Source: a virus. Taken from it: DNA of 29,691 nt. The stretch covers positions 1 to 29,691 of IMG/VR virus record IMGVR_UViG_3300006916_000245; one strand, given 5' to 3'. The notes beneath the pieces were generated by a model that was given only the letters and a program-made list of their open reading frames with translations, did no database searches and was not told the DNA's origin. This document shows, piece after piece, positions 6,594 through 13,487 of the stretch. The position numbers and the translations under genes were made by a program. The first letter of the stretch is position 1. Each line of letters opens with the position of its first letter.

Positions 6594-6917
6594 CTAGTCG
6601 AGAGGCGGTGCCTCATCTTCCTTCTTCTCGCCAGCAAGCGTCAGGCGATCGACATTGATATCAACGCCAAACTTCGTTTCGCCGGATTGGTTAGTCCATT
6701 CGTTGGTATCGAGCTGACCGGAGACAACGACAAGGGTTCCCTTTTTCAGGTAAGGAACTACGCCGGCTTGACCCCAGAGACTGCAACGGACCCAAATCGG
6801 ATCCGCGTCTTTCTTAGGGCGATTGACGGCAATGCTGAAGTTAGCGACCTGACGGTCTTTGACTTCACGGACTTCGGCATCTTGGCCCAGACGGCCAACA
6901 ACACAGGCATTAAACAT
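6594..6917 (-). CDS. ssb: Single-stranded DNA-binding protein (OB fold)
   Basis: 107 residues. The start MFNACVVGRLGQDAEVREV and the following VANFSIAVNRPK, PIWVRCSLWGQAG, LKKGTLVVVSGQLDTNEW and GVDINVDRLTL segments match the SSB OB fold in order. The C-terminus EDEAPPLD is acidic like the SSB tail that recruits repair proteins, though it lacks the DDIPF consensus. It would coat ssDNA during replication and help the ERF protein. A 137-base spacer to the next gene (6457-6593) has a GC-rich inverted repeat but no convincing coding region. Confidence 0.9.
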   Translation of the reverse strand: MFNACVVGRLGQDAEVREVKDRQVANFSIAVNRPKKDADPIWVRCSLWGQAGVVPYLKKGTLVVVSGQLDTNEWTNQSGETKFGVDINVDRLTLAGEKKEDEAPPLD

Positions 6918-6945
6918 AGTTTTTCTTTCTCAATGAGTTTCAGGA

Positions 6946-7650
6946 TTAGCTGGATTGCTCAGCGATGTGCTTTTTACGTTCAGCAAGTGCAACCCGAACG
7001 ATCTCAGCCAGCTTTGGATCTTCTTTCTGGCAGAGTTCGTAACTTGCTTTGATCGTCTCGATGTAGGTTTTGCGTCCTTTTTCCGTATCGATCATAGCGA
7101 TTTCTTCGGTGGTCTTTTTGACCCATTCATCCCAGCTTGGGAAGTTGAGCTTGTTGGTTGCAGCAACGGGCTTTTTTGGTTCGTCTTTGCCCGGCTTGTG
7201 TTCTGAGGTTTGATCCATGTCAGGATCGTCACCAGTCTCGAGCCCAAGAGCTTTTAACAAGGCGTACTTCACGGCATAGCTGATTGCCTTGCCGGGCCCC
7301 TTGTCTTGATTGTCAATGCCGTAACCCAGGCTAGGAACGACAAAGAAGTCTGTATCCGGATCGTCGATGTTGACAAACTTTACATCGAGCTGAACTTCGG
7401 TTCGGTTTCCATTTTGAGCAAAGACGAGATTGCACGGATGATAGAGGACGCCGACTTCGACGAGTGCAGGACGAACCTTTGCGGTCACATCGTCATGTGA
7501 CGTGATCGAATAGTTCATGCCCGATTTTTTTTCCTTCCGGACGTAAGTAACTTTCTGCATCGCTTCGTGGAGTCGTTGGTAGACGTTCATTGGTATCCCT
7601 AATCTGTGTTCGGGTGATTGTGCGCCTTGAAGCAAATCTTTCTTGCTCAT
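6946..7650 (-). CDS. ERF family single-strand annealing recombinase
   Basis: From ATG 7650 the product is 234 residues. A second ATG at 7590 (MNVYQRLHEAM) has a closer AGGG site and is an equally good choice. A start at 7713 is excluded because it lies inside the leftward promoter. The ERF core is clear: YSITSHDDVTAKVRPAL near 47-63 and GYGIDNQDKGPGKAISYAV at 109-127 with KYALLKALGLE, followed by DDPD at 141-144. ERF (P22 Erf) rings anneal complementary ssDNA and allow circularisation and recombination. It is the first gene of the leftward operon, driven by the promoter at 7685-7713. Confidence 0.9.
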   Translation of the reverse strand: MSKKDLLQGAQSPEHRLGIPMNVYQRLHEAMQKVTYVRKEKKSGMNYSITSHDDVTAKVRPALVEVGVLYHPCNLVFAQNGNRTEVQLDVKFVNIDDPDTDFFVVPSLGYGIDNQDKGPGKAISYAVKYALLKALGLETGDDPDMDQTSEHKPGKDEPKKPVAATNKLNFPSWDEWVKKTTEEIAMIDTEKGRKTYIETIKASYELCQKEDPKLAEIVRVALAERKKHIAEQSS

Positions 7651-7664
7651 TCGCGATTTTGTCC

Positions 7665-7713
7665 TTTGCAAAGTTGAACAGTTTGTTAAACTAGAGGTTC
7701 CCTCAAATTTCAA
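7665..7713. promoter_or_regulatory. Divergent early promoters overlapping a 21-base dyad operator
   Basis: Leftward promoter: -35 TTGAAA on the minus strand (7713-7708), 17-base spacer, -10 TTTAAC (7690-7685), for the ERF operon. Rightward: a weaker -35-like TTTGCA (7665-7670), 16-base spacer and TAAACT (7687-7692), for the HTH gene at 7725. Both -10 elements overlap a dyad at 7672-7692 whose arms are AGTTGAACA and TGTTAAACT, separated by GTT (8 of 9 arm positions pair). This is the layout of a phage regulatory switch. The natural candidate binder is the adjacent HTH protein; not shown. Confidence 0.6.
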
Positions 7714-7724
7714 GGGTTTTTTAC

Positions 7725-7928
7725 ATGCCGAAGCAATCTACGATCGATCGAGTCTTTTCGGCTTGGCCTAACACGGCTGAGCTCGCGAGAGATTTGGATC
7801 TCGATTATTTCACTGTCAGACAATGGAAGAGTAGAGAGTCCATCCCAGGTCGTCATTGGCCTCGAGTTGCAGCCGCTTACCAGACTCGAACAAAGGAGCC
7901 ATTGATCTTAGATGGTCTTGGTCGATGA
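7725..7928 (+). CDS. Small HTH regulator (carph-isopro / Cro-like)
   Basis: 67 residues; AAGGG 8 bases before the ATG. The sequence TAELARDLDLDYFTVRQW followed by K-x-R-x-x-IPGRHWPRV is the pattern of the short 'carph-isopro' helix-turn-helix domain common in phage regulators: a helix, turn, recognition helix and a IP-x-x-x-W tail. The protein is almost only this domain. It lies immediately downstream of the dyad at 7672-7692 and is the first gene of the rightward early transcript, so autoregulation of the switch is likely but inferred. Confidence 0.75.
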   Translation: MPKQSTIDRVFSAWPNTAELARDLDLDYFTVRQWKSRESIPGRHWPRVAAAYQTRTKEPLILDGLGR

Positions 7929-8383
7929 GTGTATTGGCAATTGATCCAGGCACGACTGCTGGCTTTTACGTTGTCAATAAAGACAAGCATTCAGTCTTTA
8001 CACTCAAGCTCAAACAGAAAGAGATAGGTTCTCGTCTTAATACGTTTCTTGAGCATCTTGATGTCATCAATAACCGTCATTGGGTTAATCACATCGTCTT
8101 TGAGGATCCTTTTGTCAGTTCCTATCGCTCTGCTCGTTTTCAATATGCAATGACGGGCTTAATTTACATTGCTGCCTACCGTCAAAAAGCAACGATCACA
8201 TCTCTTCATCCAAGCAAGATCAAGAAACTTGCTACTGGCAAAGGCAATGCTAAGAAGGATGAAATGATCGCAGCAGCAAAAGCTGCGGTTCCTGACAATA
8301 TTTACATCGATAATGAGCACGAAGCCGATGCCTATTGGGTCTATCGGACTTGGCTCCACAATCAGGAGACAGCTAATGCTTAA
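7925..8383 (+). CDS. RuvC-like Holliday junction resolvase
   Basis: I place the start at ATG 7925, overlapping the HTH gene's stop as ATGA; 152 residues. RuvC-family motifs: AIDPGTTAGF with D7, IVFEDP with E60, the HPSKIKKLATGKGNAKKDEM segment (95-114) and HEADAYWVYR with E133/D135. The set of acidic residues fits the RNase H-like fold that resolves four-way junctions with divalent metal. In this genome it would process junctions made by the ERF/exonuclease set or debranch replicated DNA before packaging. Length is slightly below that of bacterial RuvC. Confidence 0.85.
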   Translation: MSVLAIDPGTTAGFYVVNKDKHSVFTLKLKQKEIGSRLNTFLEHLDVINNRHWVNHIVFEDPFVSSYRSARFQYAMTGLIYIAAYRQKATITSLHPSKIKKLATGKGNAKKDEMIAAAKAAVPDNIYIDNEHEADAYWVYRTWLHNQETANA

Positions 8384-9035
8384 TCAAACAAGCCTACCTC
8401 TTTCTGTCATTACAGATGGCCGGATCACTGACGCAGCTTTTAGATTGGCTTGCTACATATCGTGGTGCTCTACGGACGGTGAATGGGCTGAGGATGTAGA
8501 GAAAGTCTCGTCTAACCTTGGCTTGTCCAAACGGAACTATTTTCGGCTCAAAGGATATCTGATCGATGTTGGTATTCTGATTATCACAGAGACCAAATAC
8601 CGTTATTCGGTCACATTCAGTTTAAAAACTGAGACATTTCAGCCAGAAACAATTAAAGAAGTGAAAAATGCCAAAAATGGCACTAATGAATCTTTCTTTT
8701 TGGATCCTGTGCCACATGCTCCACAGGCTTCAAAAATGCCTCTTAAGAGCGTTTCTGACTTTGAGGGGTTCTATGACACCTATCCTCGCAAAGTAGGCCG
8801 TAGATCGGCTGAAAAAGCCTATGCGGCTGCTTTAAAGCGTGGCGCTACACCAGAACAGCTCAAAACGGCTGCTGAAGCCTACTTGGCTTTTACGTCCGAA
8901 AGGAATACTGAGGCCAAATTCATTCCACATCCGGCCACTTGGCTTAATGCCGATCGATGGGAAGACGACGACATTAAGCCTTTTGTCGGCCAGCTTCTTC
9001 CGTCTGAAGGTGAATTGGCAGTCCAGACCATCTAA
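8376..9035 (+). CDS. Replication initiation / helicase-loader-like protein
   Basis: Start ATG 8376 has AGGAGA 6 bases upstream and overlaps the previous stop; 219 residues. The N-terminal 85 residues look like a winged helix (DAAFRLACYISW, then LGLSKRNYFRLKGYLIDVGI). The linker is polar. The C-terminal domain carries FYDTYPRKVGRRSAEKAY (132-149) and KFIPHPATWLNADRWED (181-197), a signature of phage replisome organisers and helicase-loader-type proteins. It presumably recruits the helicase encoded on the opposite strand just downstream. The two genes meet tail to tail with overlapping stop codons (9032-9035). Confidence 0.8.
   Translation: MLNQTSLPLSVITDGRITDAAFRLACYISWCSTDGEWAEDVEKVSSNLGLSKRNYFRLKGYLIDVGILIITETKYRYSVTFSLKTETFQPETIKEVKNAKNGTNESFFLDPVPHAPQASKMPLKSVSDFEGFYDTYPRKVGRRSAEKAYAAALKRGATPEQLKTAAEAYLAFTSERNTEAKFIPHPATWLNADRWEDDDIKPFVGQLLPSEGELAVQTI
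8669..8682. promoter_or_regulatory. Palindromic operator candidate, copy 2 (TGCCAAAAATGGCA)
   Basis: TGCCA, four A, TGGCA inside the loader gene, followed by CT so that the right arm reads TGGCACT as in the terminase-gap site. One arm base differs from TGCCAA-N2-TTGGCA. Because it lies in a coding region, between the two domains of the protein, it may be chance; it is listed because it shares its core with 4962-4979 and 17523-17540. Confidence 0.25.
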
Positions 9036-9823
9036 ACTTCAGAGAAGTAAGGTCCGGTCATTTCCATTCTCAGCCCAGGCTTTTGCTTTGAGCCAATATT
9101 GACATAAGCCGTGTACCGGCTTTCGGTCATCTCGAGCCAAGCGTCTCTTTGAGTCTTCTCGCGATGAAGGTTGAACACCATGTCAAAGGCCAACAGCATG
9201 CCTTCACCACCACGGGTGTTGTTTTCTTGGTTTAGCTGAGCTGCAACTAAAGCCCAGATATCGTGTTCCTTAGTCTTTGTTGCAATCGACTGAGCAACAT
9301 ATTCAAGATGCTCTGTCCGGTTAGCAGAAGCGCCCTTAACGAGCTGTAGATAGTCCAAAATGATGCCGTTAACGCCGTGTTCCTTTACGGCTTTATCGAT
9401 CATTTCTTCAAGCACTGACAGTGTAACGCCGCTCGCATTGGCGTAAATCATGTTGTCAGCAGCCATTGATAGATATTCGCTGATGTCGGCTGGCGAGATC
9501 TTGTCTTTCAGAAAGTCATTGCTGTCACGTCCGAGAGCTCTTGCGATGTGTCTTTCTTCTAGCTCCCTGTCTGTCATTTCCGCAGCAATCCAGAGATGTT
9601 TAACGCCGTTCATGTTAAGGTTGTAGCTGATCGTTCCAAGCAAGATTGATTTACCGATTTTCTTGCGAGCTTGAACGCCATAAGCTTTGCCGGCGTACAA
9701 ACCACCAGCCATGACGCGATCGAGTTTAGCAAGTCCCGTTGAGTCGCAATTTCCTTTGTCCTCTAGTTTTTGAATTACTGCTGTGATTGCGTTTTTGCGA
9801 CTACGAAACGAAATGGTTTTCAT
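9032..9823 (-). CDS. DnaB-like replicative helicase, RecA-type ATPase domain only
   Basis: 263 residues. TGLAKLDRVMAGGLYAGKAYG resembles the DnaB C-terminal entry. The Walker A is ARKKIGKS (52-59, unusually basic), a catalytic Glu lies in WIAAEMTD (E82), Walker B is GIILDYLQL (D157), and AAQLNQE (195-201) is the H4/sensor region. The N-terminal DnaB domain is missing, so this is about half the size of bacterial DnaB. Similar short helicases occur in other phages. It should unwind DNA 5'-3' at the fork, loaded by 8376-9035. Initiation may start from ATG 9823 after a minicistron in the leader. A promoter is predicted at 9869-9896. Confidence 0.85.
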   Translation of the reverse strand: MKTISFRSRKNAITAVIQKLEDKGNCDSTGLAKLDRVMAGGLYAGKAYGVQARKKIGKSILLGTISYNLNMNGVKHLWIAAEMTDRELEERHIARALGRDSNDFLKDKISPADISEYLSMAADNMIYANASGVTLSVLEEMIDKAVKEHGVNGIILDYLQLVKGASANRTEHLEYVAQSIATKTKEHDIWALVAAQLNQENNTRGGEGMLLAFDMVFNLHREKTQRDAWLEMTESRYTAYVNIGSKQKPGLRMEMTGPYFSEV

Positions 9824-9868
9824 TTAGCGCCCGTGCTTTGCGGTCATCGGTCATCGTGGTGATCTCTT

Positions 9869-9896
9869 AATTTAGTATTTTTAAACAGCTTGTCAC
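9869..9896 (-). promoter_or_regulatory. Predicted promoter for the helicase gene
   Basis: On the minus strand: GTGACA (9896-9891), 16-base spacer, TAAATT (9874-9869), in the AT-rich part of the 92-base gap between 9823 and 9916. Just upstream is the palindrome AGCGAT-C-ATCGCT (9905-9917), which overlaps the stop of the previous leftward gene. The leader holds a possible 7-codon peptide ending at TAA immediately before the helicase ATG. Match to sigma-70 consensus is moderate. Confidence 0.4.
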
Positions 9897-9915
9897 TCCA
9901 CTACAGCGATCATCG

Positions 9916-10134
9916 CTACGAGGTCGTGACCTTGGCGCGGGTCTCGATCCAAACATGCGCCCCGCACGATAGCGGCTTGTCGGGCTGGTACACCACGCGA
10001 CTCGGGCCGTGGACTGTCACCTCGTAAGCTTTGCGGTTCTGCTTGTATTCTTTAACGGTCAACGGCGGATCGTTCCGGCCATGCTTTCGGTTGGCCTTAA
10101 TGACGTGCTGGTTTACGTGTATGCGAGTTAGCAT
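9916..10134 (-). CDS. Conserved phage hypothetical protein, 72 residues
   Basis: Start placed at ATG 10134, which overlaps the upstream stop by 7 bases. It begins MLTRIHVNQHVIKANRK and contains GPSRVVYQPDKPLSCGAHVW near the C-terminus. I recognise this as a widespread small phage and prophage protein of unknown function, with a conserved SCGA-x-VWI-x-T end. Predicted beta-rich. An upstream in-frame ATG (10251) would give an unusual extra N-terminus and is less likely. Confidence 0.7.
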   Translation of the reverse strand: MLTRIHVNQHVIKANRKHGRNDPPLTVKEYKQNRKAYEVTVHGPSRVVYQPDKPLSCGAHVWIETRAKVTTS

Positions 10135-10364
10135 TCCGTTTTGGCCGCTCTTTCGGCTGCTAACTTTGCATCTCGCAGTGTCTTGGCCCATACCGGCACT
10201 TTCTTGCCAGGGCGGTAGAACTCCCAACCTGTGCCCTGCGAGCGCGACCAACCCTTATTAATCTCACACCGATTACCAGCAATAATTGCAACATAGGAGT
10301 AGAGTGTTTCTGTCTCGCCGTTGGCAAACGTGGTTGTTTCTAGTACGCGGGTCCACTTGGTCAT
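10128..10364 (-). CDS. Hypothetical protein, 78 residues
   Basis: Start placed at ATG 10364, one base after the previous stop and 8 bases after GAGAG. Middle TLYSYVAIIAGNRCEINKGW and the basic C-terminal helix LRDAKLAAERAAKTEC suggest a small alpha/beta protein. No family recognised. It sits between two other small genes in the leftward early operon with overlapping ends, which supports its being coding. Confidence 0.55.
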   Translation of the reverse strand: MTKWTRVLETTTFANGETETLYSYVAIIAGNRCEINKGWSRSQGTGWEFYRPGKKVPVWAKTLRDAKLAAERAAKTEC

Positions 10365-10365
10365 T

Positions 10366-10593
10366 TCATGGTCTCTCACTAGCTTTCTCATCCCAGGCGT
10401 CGTCCATAAGCTGAGACTCAAAGGACACAATCTTGCCAAAAGCATCCAGAAAGCCGTAATCGCTTAGACCTTCCAGCTCTTTGCCCTTATGGCTCGCAGT
10501 CAGCTCATAGATTGTGTCACCTTCAAAAATGACAGCGATTTCACATTCCAAACCCAAAATATCTCGGGTAAAGACTAGTTCTTTAAATGCCAT
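10366..10593 (-). CDS. Hypothetical acidic protein, 75 residues
   Basis: Excellent ribosome binding site TAGGAG 7 bases before the ATG. The sequence begins MAFKELVFTRDILGLECEIAVIF and ends with an acidic helix (DDAWDEKASERP). Predicted compact alpha/beta. No family recognised. It is the first gene after the 98-base spacer at 10594-10691 that contains a hairpin (10617-10637) and an AT-rich stretch, so a new transcript may start here. Confidence 0.6.
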   Translation of the reverse strand: MAFKELVFTRDILGLECEIAVIFEGDTIYELTASHKGKELEGLSDYGFLDAFGKIVSFESQLMDDAWDEKASERP

Positions 10594-10616
10594 TTGATAC
10601 TCCTATAAAACTCTCA

Positions 10617-10637
10617 GAGCCCTTTTAGGGCGTTTTT
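10617..10637 (+). terminator. Terminator-like hairpin in the plus orientation
   Basis: GCCCT (10619-10623), loop TTT, AGGGC (10627-10631), then GTTTTT (10632-10637) on the plus strand. In the minus orientation, the direction of all genes here, the stem is preceded by A's and followed by TCTGAGAG, which is not a good U-tract. So it would stop a rightward, antisense transcript rather than the operon itself, or serve as a structured leader for 10366-10593. Confidence 0.4.
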
Positions 10638-10691
10638 CCTGTTTCTAGGTATAATCACCCCAGAAGGGCTCCAAGTGCTCAGCAGGGCTGT

Positions 10692-11762
10692 CTAAGCCGC
10701 TAGTTGCATCCATTCGGCCGGCTTGAGATCCAGCATCTTGCCGCCAAGACCTTCCAGCTCAGTCGCACGATCGTAGTCGTCCACAATCTGACTACATGCT
10801 GTCACAGCATTGATCAGACCAAAGCCAGTGAGACGATCACCAGACTCGAACAGGCTGGTCAGCACACCGCTTTGCTCTGATTCACTCAGGTTGAAAGTGT
10901 TTGCCAAACGCTGAACAACATCAGCCGGGTTCTGGCCGGCAAAGCTGATTTCTTTCGTCTCACGGAATCGGGCAACCGTGTTCTCAAAGGCTGCCGTATC
11001 AATGCAATGACGAAGCGTGTCTTCGATTTTCATCATCAATGCCTTGTCGTCGGCCTTACGGGTTTCATCCCGAAATGCTACGCCGTTTTCATCAGCCGTG
11101 ACATGACTGCCAACATGACGCCGAGTGATTCGATCGGCAGACTTCATGCCGTTTTTGCAAATCAGACGATAAAGCAAGGGAGAGATCTCAAAAGATCCAT
11201 GCCCTGTTTCACTGTTTGCAATCACAACACCGGCCTGCACTGGGTCTCCGACTTCCAGTTCGCCTTCGATACGCGGAAACAATACCTTGAAATACATCCG
11301 CCGTTCCGTTAGCTGCGCCGATGCAAACGTCAAATTGTTGTTTGCCGCCATCTCTTTGAAGATCGGAGCAACAGTCGTGAAAACATCGTAGTTGTCGATC
11401 CTGTTGTATCGATCGGAGAGAAACGCTCGGGCCTGACCGTCGAGAACACGAATCATGGTTCGCTTGTTGGGATCATCCGTAAGCCATTGGTTCACGTTAC
11501 GTCCAAGCAATACCGGCTGTTCTTTTTCCATCCGCTCGTAGTATTTCTGCGGAATGCCAAGCCGTGTTGCAAGTTGTTTGCTGGCTTGTGTCGTCAGCTG
11601 ATAGGACGGCCGATCGCCGCTATCGCTGAAGTGTACGGAGCCGTGTGTTCCCTCACAAGGATCAAAAATGATTGCAGGCTGTTCGACAACAAAGTCTTCC
11701 TTTGTCTGCGCTTGCCGTTCGAGCTCTGCAACAAAATCGGGGTAACTACGTCCGTTCTTCAT
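10692..11762 (-). CDS. DUF932 / phage-plasmid-like protein (TIGR03299 type)
   Basis: Start placed at ATG 11762 with GAAGG 8 bases upstream; 356 residues. Features of the DUF932 family are visible: QLTTQASKQLATRLGIPQKYY near 55-75, LSDRYNRIDNYDVF around 115-130, RRMYFKVLFPR, a GVVIANSETGHGSFEISPLLYRLIC-type core split over 180-205, and a basic CKNGM turn. The family is common in phages and plasmids and has no established biochemical function. It is the largest gene of this early operon. A longer frame to 11864 overlaps the neighbour and is disfavoured. Confidence 0.8.
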   Translation of the reverse strand: MKNGRSYPDFVAELERQAQTKEDFVVEQPAIIFDPCEGTHGSVHFSDSGDRPSYQLTTQASKQLATRLGIPQKYYERMEKEQPVLLGRNVNQWLTDDPNKRTMIRVLDGQARAFLSDRYNRIDNYDVFTTVAPIFKEMAANNNLTFASAQLTERRMYFKVLFPRIEGELEVGDPVQAGVVIANSETGHGSFEISPLLYRLICKNGMKSADRITRRHVGSHVTADENGVAFRDETRKADDKALMMKIEDTLRHCIDTAAFENTVARFRETKEISFAGQNPADVVQRLANTFNLSESEQSGVLTSLFESGDRLTGFGLINAVTACSQIVDDYDRATELEGLGGKMLDLKPAEWMQLAA

Positions 11763-12012
11763 CTTGGCTTCCTTCAATTGCAATAAGGGGGTTAGCTGCT
11801 TCAAGAACTTCTTTGGTGAGATCCATTGCGAGTTCTTTTGACGACTCAACAAGTTGATCAGCAACGACTGACAAAATCTTAAAACTTGTTGCTTCGTTTA
11901 GCTGGATCTGAACTGTTCCAGTTTTCCCTTTAAACTGAATTTCTCCAGTCAATGGGGGAGCATCTTCGCCGTAATAGTAGCCACGGCTCATAGAGAGTCT
12001 TTCAAGAATCAT
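11746..12012 (-). CDS. Hypothetical protein, 88 residues
   Basis: ATG overlaps the previous stop as ATGA, and the end overlaps the DUF932 gene by 17 bases. Contains a beta segment (GEIQFKGKTGTVQIQLNEA) followed by a long helix (ILSVVADQLVESSKELAMDL) and an acidic C-terminus. An internal ATG at 11991 (MSRGYYYGEDAPP) is an alternative start. Family not recognised; the tandem placement with DUF932 suggests the two work together. Confidence 0.55.
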   Translation of the reverse strand: MILERLSMSRGYYYGEDAPPLTGEIQFKGKTGTVQIQLNEATSFKILSVVADQLVESSKELAMDLTKEVLEAANPLIAIEGSQDEERT

Positions 12013-12311
12013 TTTTTCTTCCTTTGTTTGTAAACAAGTTGGTCTTTGCCTGGATCTGGAAGGAATTTGACCAGGCCTTCAATCACGCCAATAAGCTGAG
12101 GCGAGTCGTATGGATTGTCGTTCCAGTTCATTTTTGCCATTACGTCCGGATGGGCGTCTTTGTATCTCTCCCATTCATTTTCATGTGAGAACCTGATTGG
12201 ACTGATTGCAGTTTTTCCTTTCTCGTAAAGAAATCGATCGCCAAAAGATGTGTTGTGCTGAATTAGGTGAACTTTGGGCTCAGATGTTTGAACCAAAAAG
12301 GTGATTTTCAT
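12009..12311 (-). CDS. Hypothetical protein, 100 residues
   Basis: Ribosome binding stretch AGGGGGAAG just before the ATG. Predicted alpha/beta, with MKITFLVQTSEPKVHLIQHN at the start, an aromatic/Asn-rich centre (NWNDNPYDSP) and a very basic end (KQRKKK). No family recognised. The basic tail may bind nucleic acid, but this is only a composition-based thought. Confidence 0.55.
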   Translation of the reverse strand: MKITFLVQTSEPKVHLIQHNTSFGDRFLYEKGKTAISPIRFSHENEWERYKDAHPDVMAKMNWNDNPYDSPQLIGVIEGLVKFLPDPGKDQLVYKQRKKK

Positions 12312-12319
12312 TCTTCCCC

Positions 12320-12532
12320 CTAACTATGAGTGTAGCCGTCAGGCTCTATGCCGAGCCACATGCCTTGCCACTGAACCATGATGCAGTCTGGCCCCGGCAG
12401 GACCGTTCGACGAAATGTTAGGTATGTTTGCAGACCATTTCCGTTGCTTCTGTATTTGGGAGTTAGACTGCTCGGCATACCTCTTAGCCAAATTAGGTAA
12501 AGAGATTCTCGTTGCTCTCGTGTAATCTTCAT
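12320..12532 (-). CDS. Conserved phage hypothetical protein, 70 residues
   Basis: Start placed at ATG 12532, overlapping the previous stop as ATGA. MKITREQRESLYLIWLRG at the start, YLTFRRTVLPGPDCIMVQW in the middle and GMWLGIEPDGYTHS at the end match a well-spread small phage protein of unknown function. The last dozen residues are its most conserved part. The longer frame to 12583 has an implausible N-terminus. Confidence 0.7.
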   Translation of the reverse strand: MKITREQRESLYLIWLRGMPSSLTPKYRSNGNGLQTYLTFRRTVLPGPDCIMVQWQGMWLGIEPDGYTHS

Positions 12533-12777
12533 TTGCTTGTCTCCAAGAAAAAGAAGCTGTCTTTTATGCGGCCAAAGAAACAACCAGGGCCATTGCCTTC
12601 CATGTCTTTGCTTGGGTAAATCTTCATTCCGTTGCTTAAAACGATGACAAAAACTTTGTCGTAAATGTTTCCGTGGTCAGCCCACATTTCATCGTCTAGC
12701 TCTTGTTTGGTCATCTCTCGAATTTCGACAACCTTTTGCCCGATTAAAATATTTGCAGGCAGATTTTCACCTTTCAT
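12529..12777 (-). CDS. Hypothetical protein, 82 residues
   Basis: Start placed at ATG 12777 because GGGAG lies 6-7 bases upstream; a frame to 12804 exists but lacks a ribosome binding site. Predicted beta-rich (ANILIGQKVVEIREM, KVFVIVLSNGMKIYPS), with a Gly/Cys turn (GNGPGCFFGRI). No family recognised. Overlaps both neighbours by a few bases, typical of this operon. Confidence 0.55.
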   Translation of the reverse strand: MKGENLPANILIGQKVVEIREMTKQELDDEMWADHGNIYDKVFVIVLSNGMKIYPSKDMEGNGPGCFFGRIKDSFFFLETSK

Positions 12778-13027
12778 TTTTTTTCTCCCAAAGAATGCAA
12801 CCAAAGTTAGGGCGCGTACCTAGAGACGCTGAATATCCTGATGCGTCTTGAGCTATGGCAAAGATGTGTTCAGGAACAATCCAATCGAAGGGTTCTTTTT
12901 CCTGCCATTCTCCAACGGTTTCACGGTGAGGAATCTTGGAGCATTCACCAAAACCAGCGTTAGCCCAGTGCTTTTCTGGTGAACTCCAATGAATGCAATT
13001 TAAGCAAATGCATGCGCCTGGAATCAT
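12767..13027 (-). CDS. Small cysteine-containing protein, 86 residues
   Basis: ATG overlaps the previous stop as ATGA. Cys at about 6, 8, 11, 29 and 77; the CICLNC cluster near the start, a GECSKIPHRE stretch and FGCILW near the end suggest a metal site (zinc or Fe-S). The adjacent gene (13024-13272) is also Cys-rich. Phage early genes with this CxxC-W-x-C pattern are known but uncharacterised. Confidence 0.55.
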   Translation of the reverse strand: MIPGACICLNCIHWSSPEKHWANAGFGECSKIPHRETVGEWQEKEPFDWIVPEHIFAIAQDASGYSASLGTRPNFGCILWEKKNER

Positions 13028-13272
13028 GGCTTACCGGCCAGTCCGCAGTAGCCATCGGTGTTACTTTGCAACGTCCGCCGAAGGTCCGTCCCACGCATGT
13101 AGGCTTCGCGTTCGCTTTCTAACCTCTCGCCCCATCGCCAGGCCATACACTCGGAGCCGATGCACTGTGCAAAACTCGACGCACCGCCACCCATTCTGCG
13201 GTTGGCTGCGTAGTTGGTCCTAGCGACCAGCGCAAACGGGCACCACTTGGTCTTGGCTTCGTCCTCTGTCAT
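13024..13272 (-). CDS. Conserved small Cys-rich phage protein, 82 residues
   Basis: The pattern TKWCPFALVART at the start, CIGSECMAWRWGERL in the middle and DGYCGLAGKP at the end is one I recognise from many phage genomes: four cysteines in a CPF ... C-x-x-x-x-CMAWRW ... YCGLAG frame. A metal centre, possibly Fe-S, is likely by composition, but no function is established. Start ATG 13272 overlaps the previous stop (GCTATGACA junction). Confidence 0.65.
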   Translation of the reverse strand: MTEDEAKTKWCPFALVARTNYAANRRMGGGASSFAQCIGSECMAWRWGERLESEREAYMRGTDLRRTLQSNTDGYCGLAGKP

Positions 13273-13487
13273 AGCCTCACCGCTAGTCTGAATAAGATTG
13301 AGAAGAACAAACCGCCAAAGATGGCAGTCATCATGCCGCTAAAAGTTCCCCAGAAGAGGAACATCAGTCCAAGTGTTACGGCGATGTCCATTGGCACTTC
13401 GATGTACTTGAAGCGCCTAAATCCGATCTTCCAAAGAACGATCAGGATGGCGATCGATGTCAGGATGCCTGCGAAGAGCCCTTCCAT
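13269..13487 (-). CDS. Small membrane protein with two transmembrane helices
   Basis: 72 residues, ATG after GGGGAC. Helix one spans about 5-20 (FAGILTSIAILIVLWKIG). A basic loop (FRRFKYIEVP) follows, then a long hydrophobic stretch about 33-68 (MDIAVTLGLMFLFWGTF, SGMMTAIFGGLFFSILF), giving two or three membrane segments. Similar small inner-membrane proteins occur in other phage early regions, with unknown role; superinfection exclusion is a possibility but is not supported by any specific feature. Confidence 0.65.
   Translation of the reverse strand: MEGLFAGILTSIAILIVLWKIGFRRFKYIEVPMDIAVTLGLMFLFWGTFSGMMTAIFGGLFFSILFRLAVRL

Noticed and set aside
7651-7713. Upstream ATG (7713) as start of the ERF gene
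   Set aside because: The codons between 7713 and 7651 lie over the promoter, operator and transcript start, so they cannot be part of the normal mRNA.
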